From the NCBI RefSeq assembly GCF_019145475.1, contig NZ_JAHTKI010000028.1, forward strand, positions 1 to 59,127: a DNA stretch of 59,127 bases, written 5' to 3'. Both the position numbers and the translations under genes were made by a program. Each line of letters opens with the position of its first letter. Within the stretch, counting starts at the first letter, position 1. The notes under the pieces are model-generated. The model was given only the letters and a program-made list of their open reading frames with translations. It searched no databases and was not told the origin of the DNA. Positions 30,745 to 39,880 of this stretch are shown piece after piece. The stretch comes from Pseudomonas botevensis. Its GTDB lineage: Bacteria; Pseudomonadota; Gammaproteobacteria; Pseudomonadales; Pseudomonadaceae.

Positions 30745-30948
30745 ATGCCGAAGACATCCCCCGAAAGCAAACCCGCCACCACCGCCGCCGACATCGAGCG
30801 CTCTATCCAGGCGCTGAACAAAATGGCTGAACGGCTGTGGGGCGACGGCCGTGAGAGCGAGGCCAAAGCCCTTCTCGATGCGCTGGACGCGCTGAACCGC
30901 GCCCTGGACCGGATCAGGATTGGCGAGAGCCGCCGGGTGCTTCACTGA
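30745..30948 (+). CDS. Small conserved-type hypothetical protein
   Basis: A 67-residue helical protein with a Pro/Ser/Thr-rich N-terminus and a charged helix (IERSIQALNKMAERLWGDGR then EAKALLDALDALNRALDRI). It looks like real coding sequence, but its function is unknown. AGGCCCTGAAAG upstream is a weak ribosome-binding site. Confidence 0.55.
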   Translation: MPKTSPESKPATTAADIERSIQALNKMAERLWGDGRESEAKALLDALDALNRALDRIRIGESRRVLH

Positions 30949-31098
30949 GCCGAGGGGCATTGGTGAGCCCCGCTCATGACTCCATCCTGTTTTTGCCCCT
31001 TAATCCCTCAAGCGTGTCTTCCTAGTATGTGGATCAGGTTGGATCGGCCTCGCACTGGCGGCGTCGATCCTCGCAACCAGACCTCAGGAAACCGCCCT

Positions 31099-31875
31099 AT
31101 GAAACTGCTCACCCCCGCCCTCGCCGGTCTGTTTTTCTCGGCACTGGTCAGCGCTGAAGAAGGCAAGGCGCGCCCCGACCCCAAGCCGTCGCCGGATGTG
31201 CTGGAGGTCACGCCGCAGCTTTACGCCTACACCACCGAGTTGCTGTTCGGTGAAGTCTGGAAGCGGCCGGATCTGGTCCCGCGTGACCGCAGTCTCATTA
31301 CCCTCGCGGCATTGCTCGCCAGCGGTCAGACCGCGCAAATGACCAGCCATATCAAACTGGCACTCGACAACGGCGTGAAGCCCGAAGAAATCACCGGTCT
31401 GATCACCCATTTGGCCTTCTACAGCGGTTGGCCCAATGCGATGTCGGCGGTCGGTGTCGCCAAACAGGTATTTGCCGAACGTGGTTTGACGGCTGAGCAG
31501 ATCGCGCCTCCGGAAGGCGACTTGCTCAAGCTTGAAGAGCAAGCCGAAGCCAGACGCCGGGCGGCGGTCGATGCCAACGTCGGTGCAACCGCCCCCGAGC
31601 TGGCGCGCTACACCAACGATGTGCTGTTCGCCGATCTGTGGCGGCGCACCGACCTCGCGCCCAGGGATCGCAGTCTGATTACGGTGGCGGCGCTGATCAG
31701 CCAGAACCAGTCGGCACAACTGCCCTTCCACCTCAATCGGGCGATGGACAACGGCCTGACCCGTGAGCAGGCGGCCGAAGTGGTGACGCATCTGGCGTTC
31801 TACGTAGGCTGGCCGAAAGCGATGTCGGCGGTGCCGGTACTCAAGGATGTGTTTGAGTCGCGCGGCAAATCGTAA
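31099..31875 (+). CDS. Secreted two-domain carboxymuconolactone-decarboxylase-like protein
   Basis: The 258-residue product has a short signal peptide (cut near ALVSA-EE at about 19) and two tandem copies of a carboxymuconolactone-decarboxylase/AhpD-like domain (about 40-125 and 155-245). Each has RDRSLITLAAL / RDRSLITVAAL and ITHLAFYSGWPNAMSAV / VTHLAFYVGWPKAMSAV. No CxxC redox pair of AhpD is present, so it is not a peroxidase of that type. It starts at 31099 with AGGAAA upstream. Periplasmic location is unusual for the family; the activity is unknown. Confidence 0.8.
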   Translation: MKLLTPALAGLFFSALVSAEEGKARPDPKPSPDVLEVTPQLYAYTTELLFGEVWKRPDLVPRDRSLITLAALLASGQTAQMTSHIKLALDNGVKPEEITGLITHLAFYSGWPNAMSAVGVAKQVFAERGLTAEQIAPPEGDLLKLEEQAEARRRAAVDANVGATAPELARYTNDVLFADLWRRTDLAPRDRSLITVAALISQNQSAQLPFHLNRAMDNGLTREQAAEVVTHLAFYVGWPKAMSAVPVLKDVFESRGKS

Positions 31876-31918
31876 GGTCTGTCGGGCGCGGGAATTTGTC
31901 CTGCGCCCTACGCGACGT

Positions 31919-32998
31919 TCAGGCCCTGGCTCGCAAAACCTTCACACTCGCAAACGTCGCCTCGCCCCGCGCCTCATCCAGCAAATTGCTCGGCCTCGAT
32001 GCCCGCGCCGGACGGACTGCCGGCCTCGCCACCTCGATCCGCTCCGCCTCCAGCCCCGCCCGCTCCTCACTCGGCGGCACGCCGAAGTATTCGCCGTAGC
32101 ACTTGGAAAAGTGCGGTGTGGAGACAAAGCCGCACACCACCGCCAGTTCAACAATGGAAATCGGTGTCTGCTTGAGCAACTGGCGAGCGCGGATCAGCCG
32201 CAGTTTCAGGTAGTAGCGCGACGGAGAGCAATGCAGGTATTTCTGGAACATCCGCTCCAGTTGTCGGCGGGACACATCGACATATTTCGACAGGTCGTCG
32301 AGGTCAATGGGTTCTTCGAGGTTGGCCTCCATCAACGCGACGATCTCCTGCAACTTCGGCTGCTGGGTGCCGAGCATGTGCTTGAGCGGCACGCGCTGCT
32401 GATCGCGCTCATCGCGGATGCGTTCGTAGACGAACATTTCCGAGATCGCCGCCGACAGCTCATGCCCGTGATCGCGGCCGATCAGGTGCAGCATCATGTC
32501 CATCGGCGCGGTGCCGCCGGAGCTGGTGAAGCGGTTGCGGTCGAGGGTAAACACGCTGGCACTGACGGTGACCCGCGCGAAGGCTTCCTGCATCGCCGCG
32601 AGAAATTCCCAGTGGACGCTGCATTCAAACCCGTCGAGCAACCCTGCCTGCGCCAGCGCCCAACTGCCGGTGCAAACACCGCCCATACGCTTGGAAAGAC
32701 GCGCCTGATTGCGCAACCAGACAACGTGGCCGCGCGTGACCACATTGTGAATACCCACCCCGCCACAGACGATGACGGCATCCAGCGCCAGTCCATCCTG
32801 AGCCGACGCGTCCGGGGTCACGGGCACGCCATCGCTGGCCTGCACCGCCGCGCCATCGAGGCTGAGGGTGTGCCAGCGATACAACTCTTCACCCGCCAAC
32901 TGATTGGCCATGCGCAGTGGTTCCACCGCCGAGGCCAGGGAGATCAGGGTGAACTGATCCAGCAGCAGAAAACCGATGGACTGGCTGGACGTGGTCAA
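31919..32998 (-). CDS. GlxA/CdhR-type regulator, TTG start coupled to a permease
   Basis: The 359-residue protein has a DJ-1/PfpI domain (about 8-190; SIGFLLLDQFTLISLASAVEP and GGVCTGSWALAQAGLL) and an AraC-type DNA-binding domain (about 225-325; IDLDDLSKYVDVSRRQLERMF and SIVELAVVCGFVSTPHFSKCY). It resembles the Pseudomonas GbdR/CdhR group that responds to betaine- or carnitine-related amines. The TTG at 32998 overlaps the permease stop (TTGA); a longer frame would run into the permease gene. The C-terminal 35 residues are a basic, Ala/Arg-rich tail. Confidence 0.85.
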   Translation of the reverse strand: MTTSSQSIGFLLLDQFTLISLASAVEPLRMANQLAGEELYRWHTLSLDGAAVQASDGVPVTPDASAQDGLALDAVIVCGGVGIHNVVTRGHVVWLRNQARLSKRMGGVCTGSWALAQAGLLDGFECSVHWEFLAAMQEAFARVTVSASVFTLDRNRFTSSGGTAPMDMMLHLIGRDHGHELSAAISEMFVYERIRDERDQQRVPLKHMLGTQQPKLQEIVALMEANLEEPIDLDDLSKYVDVSRRQLERMFQKYLHCSPSRYYLKLRLIRARQLLKQTPISIVELAVVCGFVSTPHFSKCYGEYFGVPPSEERAGLEAERIEVARPAVRPARASRPSNLLDEARGEATFASVKVLRARA

Positions 32999-34404
32999 GA
33001 TGTCTCGCCCACCGACGCTGTTCCTCGCGCCGCGCCATGCTGCCGCGTGGTCACCAGGCCGATAAAGGAAATCACCAGGGCCAGGCCGATGGTCGAAGTC
33101 ACCTCCAGACGATGTTCCGGCGTCACCATCATCACGCCCAGCGCGGCGCAGATGAACGCGATGACCAGGTAGGTCAGCCACGGAAACAGCCACATGCGCA
33201 AGCTCAGTTCGACATTGCGCCGACGCAGCATCCGGCGCATGCGCAGTTGCGAAATCGCGATGACCAGATACACCAGCAGCGCGATGGCGCCGGAACTGGC
33301 GAGCAGGAATTGAAACAGGCCGGCCGGCATGAAGTAGCTGAACAACGTTACCCCGGCGCCGATCACGGTGCTGGCGATCACGGCGGCACGCGGTACACCC
33401 GCCGCGGATGTCACTTTCAACGGCGCGGGTGCATCGCCGCGTCGGCCCAGAGAGAACAGCATCCGCGAGGAAATGTAGATCGAGGAGTTCATGCAACTGG
33501 CAACGGCGATCAGCACGACCACATCCACGAGAAATTTGGCGTGGGGAATATTCATCAGTTCAAGGGCGCGCTGGTAGGAACCCACGGACGCCAGCAACGG
33601 ATCGTTCCACGGCACCACGGAAATCACCACGAAGATCGACAACACGTAGAACACACCGATGCGCCAGATCACCGAACGGGTCGCCTTGGCGATGTTCTGC
33701 GCCGGATTGTCGGACTCGGCCGCCGCGATGGTCACCGCTTCCGTGCCGATGAAGCTGAACATGATGGTGATGAACGCACCGACCACCGCTGAATAACCAT
33801 TGGGCGCGAAGCCGCCGTGTTCTTCCATCAAACGGCTCAGGCCGCTGGCCTCGCGCTCGGGAATCCAGCCCATCAGCACCGAAAACCCAAGGCCGATGAA
33901 ACCGATGATCGCCACGACCTTGGCCATCGCAAACCAGAATTCGAACTCACCGTACTTGGCGACGCTGAACAGGTTGGTCACCACCAGCACGATGATCGAC
34001 AGCAAGGCGAACAGCCAAGCGTCGACCTGGGGAAACCACTGGTTCAGGACATGCCCGGCGGCCAGCGCCTCGATGGGAATCACCAACACCCAGAACCACC
34101 AGTAGAGCCAGCCGATGGTGAAGCCGGCCCAGCGGCCGATGGCCTGGTCGGCATAGGTGGAAAACGAGCCGGTGTCCGGATGGGCCACCGCCATTTCACC
34201 GAGCATGCGCATGACCAGCACGACCAGCAGGCCGGAGAACAGATAAGCGAGCAGCACCGCCGGGCCGGCGGCGGCAATGGCGTGTCCGGAGCCAACAAAC
34301 AGCCCCGCGCCGATGATTCCCGCGATGGAAAGCATGGTGACGTGGCGCGGCTTGAAGCCCTGCGCCAACTGACCGTTCGAGTCCTTCGAGTTCAGGCTAT
34401 TCAT
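32995..34404 (-). CDS. Amino acid permease of the GabP/AAT type
   Basis: The 469-residue protein has about 12 transmembrane segments and the family signatures SIAGIIGAGLFVGSG (about 26-40), MLGEMAVAHPDTGSFSTYA and the FIGTEAVTIAAAESDNP segment. Members are proton symporters for amino acids such as GABA, aromatic amino acids or proline; substrate cannot be decided here. The coupled GlxA-type regulator suggests that the substrate, or what it becomes, is also the inducer. A weak GAGAAC precedes the ATG. Confidence 0.85.
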   Translation of the reverse strand: MNSLNSKDSNGQLAQGFKPRHVTMLSIAGIIGAGLFVGSGHAIAAAGPAVLLAYLFSGLLVVLVMRMLGEMAVAHPDTGSFSTYADQAIGRWAGFTIGWLYWWFWVLVIPIEALAAGHVLNQWFPQVDAWLFALLSIIVLVVTNLFSVAKYGEFEFWFAMAKVVAIIGFIGLGFSVLMGWIPEREASGLSRLMEEHGGFAPNGYSAVVGAFITIMFSFIGTEAVTIAAAESDNPAQNIAKATRSVIWRIGVFYVLSIFVVISVVPWNDPLLASVGSYQRALELMNIPHAKFLVDVVVLIAVASCMNSSIYISSRMLFSLGRRGDAPAPLKVTSAAGVPRAAVIASTVIGAGVTLFSYFMPAGLFQFLLASSGAIALLVYLVIAISQLRMRRMLRRRNVELSLRMWLFPWLTYLVIAFICAALGVMMVTPEHRLEVTSTIGLALVISFIGLVTTRQHGAARGTASVGETS

Positions 34405-34726
34405 TGTTTTTGTTGTTCTCGGGTGATCGACGTTGAGGCGTACTGACTGAGGGTCAGGCGATCATCATTTCTTCCTGTTGCCCCTTGTGAAAGCGGCGCA
34501 CCTCAAACGCATCGGCGTTTCTGATCAGTCATACGGCATACGCACGGCGATGAAATGATGCGTCACCTTACGTGCCTCGTCCGCCGCACAAATAGCCTGA
34601 GAACGGCATGCCTGAGTCTGATTTCGACATGCCGCCGCTGTCGCCCGGCCCAATCTCGGGTTGCCGGTTAGTATGGTATTCAGGGCAAACTGTGCGGTGA
34701 ACGAGCCGTATTGAAAGAGAGCGTTG
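34405..34726. other. Divergent promoter region between permease and exporter genes
   Basis: No gene is visible in these 322 bases. They must hold the promoters of the permease (leftward) and the exporter (rightward). A possible rightward -10 is TATGGTATT near 34672, but I see no clear matching -35. Confidence 0.35.
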
Positions 34727-35641
34727 ATGCAAGTCAGAAGTGAACGTGCCGCCACAGCCTGTGGCCTTGTGGCGATTCTGTTGTGGAGTACCGCCGCTGG
34801 ACTGATCCGCAGTGTGAGCGAGTTGTTCGGCCCGTTGGCGGGCGCGGCGCTGATCTATTCGCTGGGCGCCGTCATGCTGGTGGCGATGCTGGGGCGACCG
34901 CGCCTGCGCTCCACTTCCTGGATGTACCTGATCCTCGGCACCGGGCTGTTTGTCGCCTACGAGGTGTGTCTGTCGCTCGCCCTCGGGTTTGCCAGCAATC
35001 GCAATCAGGCGATTGAACTGGGCGTGGTGAATTACCTGTGGCCCTGCCTGACCGTGCTGCTGGCGATTGTCATGAACGGGCAGAAGGCGCGCTGGTTCAT
35101 CGTACCGGGCACGGCACTGGCGTTGTTCGGCATCGTCTGGGTGGTCAGCGGCAACGGGCTTTCGGTGGCCTCGATTGTCGCCAATATCCAGTCCAACCCG
35201 CTCAGCTACAGCCTCGCCCTGGCCTGCGCGATCACCTTTGCCCTGTACTGCAACATCACCCGTCGCTATGCCGGAGGGCAGAATCTGGTGGTGCTGTTTT
35301 TCGTCCTGACCGCGCTGGTGCTGTGGGGCAAACACGCCTTCAGCGCTGAAGTGATTCCCCCGCTCACCCTGCGCAGCAGCCTCGAGCTGATTGCCGCGAG
35401 TACTGCGATGGCCGTGGGGTACGCGCTGTGGAATATCGGCATTCTGCGCGGCAACCTCACGTTGCTGGCGACCGCCTCGTACACGGCGCCAGTGCTGTCG
35501 TCGGCGTTCGCGGCGATATGGCTGGGCGCAGCACTGGACGTACAGTTCTGGCAAGGCGCGGTGCTGGTCACGGTGGGCTCGTTGGTCTGCTGGCTGGCGA
35601 CCCGTGAGCGGGTGCAGGAGCGCCAGCACGAGCCGGCGTGA
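34727..35641 (+). CDS. yddG: YddG-like EamA-family exporter
   Basis: The 304-residue membrane protein has ten transmembrane segments in two EamA repeats and looks like YddG, the exporter of aromatic amino acids: SERAATACGLVAILLWSTAAGLIRSVSE at its start (given here only as landmarks), NRNQAIELGVVNYLWPCLTV and ATASYTAPVLSSAFAAIWLG. It acts in the inner membrane, moving substrate outwards. ATG 34727 follows AAGAGAG. A TTG just before it is in frame but less likely. Confidence 0.85.
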   Translation: MQVRSERAATACGLVAILLWSTAAGLIRSVSELFGPLAGAALIYSLGAVMLVAMLGRPRLRSTSWMYLILGTGLFVAYEVCLSLALGFASNRNQAIELGVVNYLWPCLTVLLAIVMNGQKARWFIVPGTALALFGIVWVVSGNGLSVASIVANIQSNPLSYSLALACAITFALYCNITRRYAGGQNLVVLFFVLTALVLWGKHAFSAEVIPPLTLRSSLELIAASTAMAVGYALWNIGILRGNLTLLATASYTAPVLSSAFAAIWLGAALDVQFWQGAVLVTVGSLVCWLATRERVQERQHEPA

Positions 35642-35722
35642 TCCGTGCCGCTCGTCCCGCCGTTCGCACCTTTGCCGCCAGCGGTCTTCCAACGCTTACA
35701 CCCCCTGCACGGAAGATCACCG

Positions 35723-36007
35723 ATGAACAGAAAAATCGCGGCTCTGACCTTCGCCGGCCTCCTGGCCGTCTGTGCTTTCCCCACGCTGGCCGCCGGCCAG
35801 TCAACGGCCGGTTCGACGGTTCCGCCGACCGCCATTCCCGGTGTCAATCAGGGCGGCGGCAGTGAGTCCAAGGAGGACAAGGCCGACACCAAGGGCGAGG
35901 AAGCCTCCGGTTCAAACTCCGGCGCCGACGCGAAAGCCATCGAGAAAGACGCTGCAACCTCCAGCGGTTCCAAGAGCGACAAGAAGAAACACCCGATCAA
36001 CAATTGA
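35723..36007 (+). CDS. Small secreted low-complexity protein
   Basis: The 94-residue product has a signal peptide (cut after TLAA at about 24) and a mature part of Gly, Ser, Asp, Glu and Lys with no hydrophobic core, so it is probably unfolded in the periplasm. I start it at 35723; the frame upstream is Pro-rich shadow. A terminator follows directly. Its function is unknown. Confidence 0.7.
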   Translation: MNRKIAALTFAGLLAVCAFPTLAAGQSTAGSTVPPTAIPGVNQGGGSESKEDKADTKGEEASGSNSGADAKAIEKDAATSSGSKSDKKKHPINN

Positions 36008-36013
36008 CCACGA

Positions 36014-36041
36014 AAAAGGCCTGCCGAAATGGCAGGCCTTT
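36014..36041. terminator. Bidirectional terminator between convergent genes
   Basis: AAAGGCCTGCC and GGCAGGCCTTT pair over a 5-nt loop, with A- and T-runs at both ends. It separates the small secreted-protein gene from the convergent cupin gene and can serve both. Confidence 0.85.
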
Positions 36042-36058
36042 GCATTTACGTGTCGAAT

Positions 36059-36478
36059 TCACGGCTTCAGAATCAATACCGGTTCGCCCTTCTTGACGAT
36101 GTAGGTCGCCAGTTCCGAGCCCTTCTCCTGGCCGACGTTTTTCGCGATATGCGCCACGCCCTCGGGGATATACAGCGAGTCCCCGGCCTTGAGCGTGACC
36201 GGCGCGCGGCCCTCCAGTTGATACTCGAAGGTGCCGCTGATGACGTAAGCCACTTCCACGCCGGGGTGGGCATGCCTTGGCGAGGTCACGCCCGGCTCGA
36301 AGTCGACACGGGCCTGGATCACTTCACGATCTGCCGCGCCCAGGTCCTGGCGGACCAGATCGGTGCGGCTCAGCCCTTGTTGCCAGTTTTTCGCGGCCGG
36401 TTGGGTGTCCGCCGCATGGGCGAAGCCGCTCAAGGACAGCAGAATCGCCGTGGCGGCCAGAAGTCGATTGCATCGCAT
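36059..36478 (-). CDS. Periplasmic cupin-domain protein
   Basis: The 139-residue product has a signal peptide (hydrophobic 6-19, cut after AHA at about 22). It has a single cupin domain with the metal-binding motif PRHAHPGVEVAYVISG (about 66-81; His68, His70, Glu74) and a second motif GDSLYIPEGVAHIAKN (about 99-114; His110). Substrate is unknown. It is convergent with the small secreted gene, and no operon is visible. Confidence 0.85.
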   Translation of the reverse strand: MRCNRLLAATAILLSLSGFAHAADTQPAAKNWQQGLSRTDLVRQDLGAADREVIQARVDFEPGVTSPRHAHPGVEVAYVISGTFEYQLEGRAPVTLKAGDSLYIPEGVAHIAKNVGQEKGSELATYIVKKGEPVLILKP

Positions 36479-36617
36479 GATGTTGCCCTCTCGAAATGTG
36501 TGGTGACGGCCATCACTTTGTCCGGGGCCTGTAGCGACGATGTGTCAGGGAACGGCAGATTGTTATCGGCATGTATGCGCGAGCGCGCTTGATACACGCC
36601 AATACAAAACCTGAAGG

Positions 36618-37544
36618 TTATTCGCTGAGGTCAGAGGCCGAGATCGACCCGGCGTTCTGCACCAGATCGATCAGCCAGGTGCGGAACGCCACGACTTTTT
36701 TCGAGTTGGCGATTTCCAGCGGCGTCACCAGATAAAAACCCAGGTCGGACTTCAGCTTGAGGTTGAACGGCGCCACCAGTTTCCCGGCCTTCAAGTCGTC
36801 GTCGACGTAGGTGGAGCGCCCGATGCACACCCCCAGACCGTCGATGGCGGCCTGCACCGCCATCATCGCCAGATCGAATGTCAGCCGCGTGCCTTCGGCG
36901 AGTTTCTTCGGCTGCCCCGCCGCACTCAACCACATGTTCCAGTCGTTGCTGGTCATGCCGCTGACTTGCAGCAAGGTGTGATTGGCCAGATCGACCGGGC
37001 TTTTCAAGGCGTTGGGGCCGGTCAGCAGTTTGGGGCTGCACACCGGAAAAATCTCGTCGGACATCAGCCAGTCCGCGCGCAAGCCTTTCCAGTCACCGAA
37101 ACCGTAGCGGATCGCCGCGTCGATGCCGCCCTTGCGGAAGTCCACCAGCTCGGTGGATGCGGTGACTCGCACGTCAATATTGGGGAACGCATCCTGAAAC
37201 GATGCCAGACGCGGCAACAGCCATTTGGAGGCCAGGGACACCAGGGTGCTGATGGTCAGTGCGCTGTTGTTGGTCGATTCGAGCAACATTTCCGTGGAGT
37301 AGCGCAATTCATGGAACGCCGAACGAATACCGGGCAGATACGCATGCCCTTCGGTGGTCAGCGCCAGGCCGTCCTTGAGCCGCAGAAACAGGCGAACACC
37401 CAGTTCATCTTCCAGTCGGCGGATCTGATGACTGATGGCCGTCTGGGTGACGTTCAACTCTTCGGCGGCCTTGGTAAAACTCATATGGCGGGCAGCCGAT
37501 TCGAACGCTTTCAATCCATTGAGAGAGGGAATCCGGGCGACCAT
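36618..37544 (-). CDS. LysR-type regulator (GcvA-like), divergent from the oxoamine synthase operon
   Basis: The 308-residue protein has the LysR helix-turn-helix at the N-terminus (about 8-65; MSFTKAAEELNVTQTAISHQI) and a substrate-binding domain (about 90-295) with the GIDAAIRYGFGDWKGL and DGLGVCIGRS segments typical of the GcvA/AmpR branch. It is transcribed away from the oxoamine synthase gene, 141 bases apart, the common layout of a LysR regulator and its target. Confidence 0.9.
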   Translation of the reverse strand: MVARIPSLNGLKAFESAARHMSFTKAAEELNVTQTAISHQIRRLEDELGVRLFLRLKDGLALTTEGHAYLPGIRSAFHELRYSTEMLLESTNNSALTISTLVSLASKWLLPRLASFQDAFPNIDVRVTASTELVDFRKGGIDAAIRYGFGDWKGLRADWLMSDEIFPVCSPKLLTGPNALKSPVDLANHTLLQVSGMTSNDWNMWLSAAGQPKKLAEGTRLTFDLAMMAVQAAIDGLGVCIGRSTYVDDDLKAGKLVAPFNLKLKSDLGFYLVTPLEIANSKKVVAFRTWLIDLVQNAGSISASDLSE

Positions 37545-37685
37545 AAGACTTCGTAATGCTCATGAGATTTTGTCATAAGGTAGCACCCAAGAAGTCCTTT
37601 GCAAAATGTTTCCGTGGTCGTGGATTCTAGCGTCGCTTTCAAGCCACAACGGCCTGAAAACGACCACTCAAAGGATGAGATCGCC

Positions 37686-38981
37686 GTGAATAAAACAGTT
37701 GAAATCAACAACAGCCCGGACGAAAAAGCGCCACAACTGAAAGCTCGCAATGCCTCGAGAATGGCTGAAATCAGCCGTCCGCATTTCGACGCCGCGTATG
37801 AAAAAGGTCTGATGGGGGTTTCCTGCCGTGTGCTCGACAACCGCCGCATCGAAATCGCCACCAGCGGCAAGGAAGTCATCGACTACACCCGCTGCGGTTA
37901 CCTCAACCTGGACGCCCATCCAAAAGTGCTCGCCGCCGCCAAGGCCTCGATGGAAGAAATCCCCTCGACGCACTTTTCGGTAGCCCGCACCCGCCTGTCC
38001 GCCGAACCGCTGGTACGCCTGGAACACACCCTGGCCAAGCTGTTCGATGTCAACGGCGTGGTGGTGTTTCCAACCGTAGCCGCCGCCAACATGGGCGCCC
38101 TGCCACTGCTGGCCGCCGGCCTGTTCACCGACGGTGAGAAGCCGCTGATCGCATTCGACCGTTTCGCCCACGTGACCCTGCAGTACCACATCCCGGTCCT
38201 GCGCGAAGAGACCGACGTGATTGTCATCGAGCACAACGACCTCGAACACCTGGAGCGCCTGTGCCAGAGCGGTCGCAAGGTCGCCTACGTCGGCGACGGC
38301 GCGTACTCGATGGGTGGCGCGGCGCCGGTTCGCGAACTGCGTGCCCTGCAAGACAAATACGGCCTGTTCGTCTATCTGGATGACGCCCACGGCATTTCGG
38401 TGGTCGGCAAACACGGCGAAGGTTTCGTCCGTTCGCAACTGGACGGCCTGGACGAGAACACCATCGTCGCCGCCTCCCTGGGCAAAGGCTACGGCGCCGC
38501 CGGTGGCCTGCTGATGCTGGGCACCAAGCACATCGAAAACTCGATCCGCCGCTACGCTCCGACCTACGGCTTCTCCTGCGCACCGAACATGGCGGCCGTG
38601 GGCGCGGCACTGGCCTCGGCGGAAATCCACGCCACGCCGGAACTGCACAAGCTGCAACACGCGCTGCGCAACAACATGAAGCTGTTCGACAATCTGATCC
38701 CGACCGAAACCAGCGGCAGCGAACTGCCGATCCGCATCGTGCGCATCGGTAACGAAGAAGCCGCGATCGCCAAGGGTGAATACCTGCTGCAACAGGGTCA
38801 CTACACCTCCGTGGTGTTCTTCCCGACCGTTCCGCGCGGTCAGGCAGCCCTGCGCATGTCGGTCACCGCCGCCCACAACCCGGCCGACATCCTCGACCTG
38901 AGCCTGATGCTCAAGAGCAGCGATGCGCACCTGGACAGCGCCCCGACCACCGCCCAGCTCCAGCCTGCGCTGGCCGTTTGA
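37686..38981 (+). CDS. PLP-dependent alpha-oxoamine synthase, first gene of an unassigned cluster
   Basis: The 431-residue protein is a fold-type I PLP enzyme of the KBL/BioF/CqsA type, which join an amino acid and an acyl-CoA with loss of CO2. Visible residues are Lys267 for the Schiff base (SLGKGYGAAGG, where the family usually has SxSKA), Asp232 and His235 in YLDDAHG, and His162 for ring stacking (DRFAHVTL). GTG at 37686 is the start because AAAGGATGAG lies just upstream and the preceding frame is not protein-like. It probably produces an alpha-amino ketone that the next enzymes modify. Its product is unknown; an autoinducer-like role as for CqsA is a less likely alternative. Confidence 0.85.
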   Translation: MNKTVEINNSPDEKAPQLKARNASRMAEISRPHFDAAYEKGLMGVSCRVLDNRRIEIATSGKEVIDYTRCGYLNLDAHPKVLAAAKASMEEIPSTHFSVARTRLSAEPLVRLEHTLAKLFDVNGVVVFPTVAAANMGALPLLAAGLFTDGEKPLIAFDRFAHVTLQYHIPVLREETDVIVIEHNDLEHLERLCQSGRKVAYVGDGAYSMGGAAPVRELRALQDKYGLFVYLDDAHGISVVGKHGEGFVRSQLDGLDENTIVAASLGKGYGAAGGLLMLGTKHIENSIRRYAPTYGFSCAPNMAAVGAALASAEIHATPELHKLQHALRNNMKLFDNLIPTETSGSELPIRIVRIGNEEAAIAKGEYLLQQGHYTSVVFFPTVPRGQAALRMSVTAAHNPADILDLSLMLKSSDAHLDSAPTTAQLQPALAV

Positions 38982-39007
38982 CTGACGTCGTGCAGGAGAC
39001 TTTCAAC

Positions 39008-39880
39008 GTGAAGCGAACGGATCTGGCGGAAACCTTCGTCACGGCAGTGACGGATTTCGATATCAACACGGCTTCGCTGGATGAGATTCGTGGCATTCAG
39101 GAGCTGGTCTACGAACGCAAAGTGGTGGCGCTGAAAAACCAGACGTTGACCCGTGAGGGCTATCAGCAGTTCGCGGCGTGCTTCGGCGAACTCGAACAGT
39201 TCAAGCTCAAGAGTTACCACGACCCGGCGTACCCGAACATTCTGGTGATCAACAACCGCAACGGCTCCGGCGCTGTCGGCGCGCGCAAGCTCGGCAACAT
39301 GTGGCACAGCGACTCCAGCTACCTGGCCGAGCCCCTGCCGCTGACCATGCTCCACGCACAACAATTGCCGCAAGCGGGCGGCGACACGCTGTTCGTGGAC
39401 ATGCAGTCGGTGTATGACGACTTGCCGAAGGATCTGTACGAGCGGGTGAAAAATCGTCAGGCGGTACACGACGTGCGCTGGACCTACAAAGTCAAGGAAG
39501 ACGATGTCGGGGAATCGATCCAGGAAATCTTCGCGCGCCTGGAGCAGACCTTCCCGGCCAGTACCCACCCGACCGTTGCCGTACACCCGCGCACCCAGCG
39601 CGAAAGCCTGTACGTCAATCCGGGTTACACCACGCGCATCAGCGGTTATTCGCAGGAGCAAAGTCGGGCCTTGCTCGATGAGCTGTTCGCGTTCGCCCTG
39701 ACGCCGGAGCGGATCTTCAATTATCAGTGGGAGCCCAACGACCTGCTGATCTGGGATAACCGTTCGGTGCTGCATTGCGCGACCGAGCTGCCGCGCGAAG
39801 CCCAGCGGGTGATGTTCCGCATCGGCGTCAACGACGGTGAGTTCTTTGCCCCGAGCGTGCTGCAGGAGCATGTCGCATGA
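39008..39880 (+). CDS. TauD/TfdA-family Fe(II)/2-oxoglutarate dioxygenase
   Basis: The 290-residue protein has the iron triad His100-x-Asp102 (MWHSDSSY) and His257 (RSVLHCAT) and Arg272 for 2-oxoglutarate (VMFRIGV). It probably hydroxylates or oxidatively cleaves a carboxylic-acid-type substrate. I chose the GTG at 39008 because AGGAG lies nine bases upstream; the TTG at 38978 overlapping the previous stop has no Shine-Dalgarno. Its stop overlaps the dehydrogenase ATG by 4 bases, so these two are coupled. Confidence 0.88.
   Translation: MKRTDLAETFVTAVTDFDINTASLDEIRGIQELVYERKVVALKNQTLTREGYQQFAACFGELEQFKLKSYHDPAYPNILVINNRNGSGAVGARKLGNMWHSDSSYLAEPLPLTMLHAQQLPQAGGDTLFVDMQSVYDDLPKDLYERVKNRQAVHDVRWTYKVKEDDVGESIQEIFARLEQTFPASTHPTVAVHPRTQRESLYVNPGYTTRISGYSQEQSRALLDELFAFALTPERIFNYQWEPNDLLIWDNRSVLHCATELPREAQRVMFRIGVNDGEFFAPSVLQEHVA

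Noticed and set aside
31847..33172. 441-codon plus-strand frame over the GlxA-type regulator gene
   Set aside because: Antisense to a gene with two recognisable domains; its composition is typical of a shadow frame.
31919..33496. 525-residue version of the GlxA-type regulator starting at 33496
   Set aside because: The extra N-terminal part lies antisense-like over the permease gene in a different frame and is Arg/Ala/His-rich; the family start is at the TTG at 32998.
34568..35692. 374-codon minus-strand frame over the YddG-like exporter gene
   Set aside because: The plus-strand frame encodes a clear ten-TM exporter; the minus frame is Arg/Gln/His-rich with no structure.
37668..38930. 420-codon open frame antisense to the oxoamine synthase gene
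   Set aside because: It mirrors the real gene in a GC-rich region; its translation is low-complexity (Gly/Val/Asp/His/Gln-rich) and has no domain.
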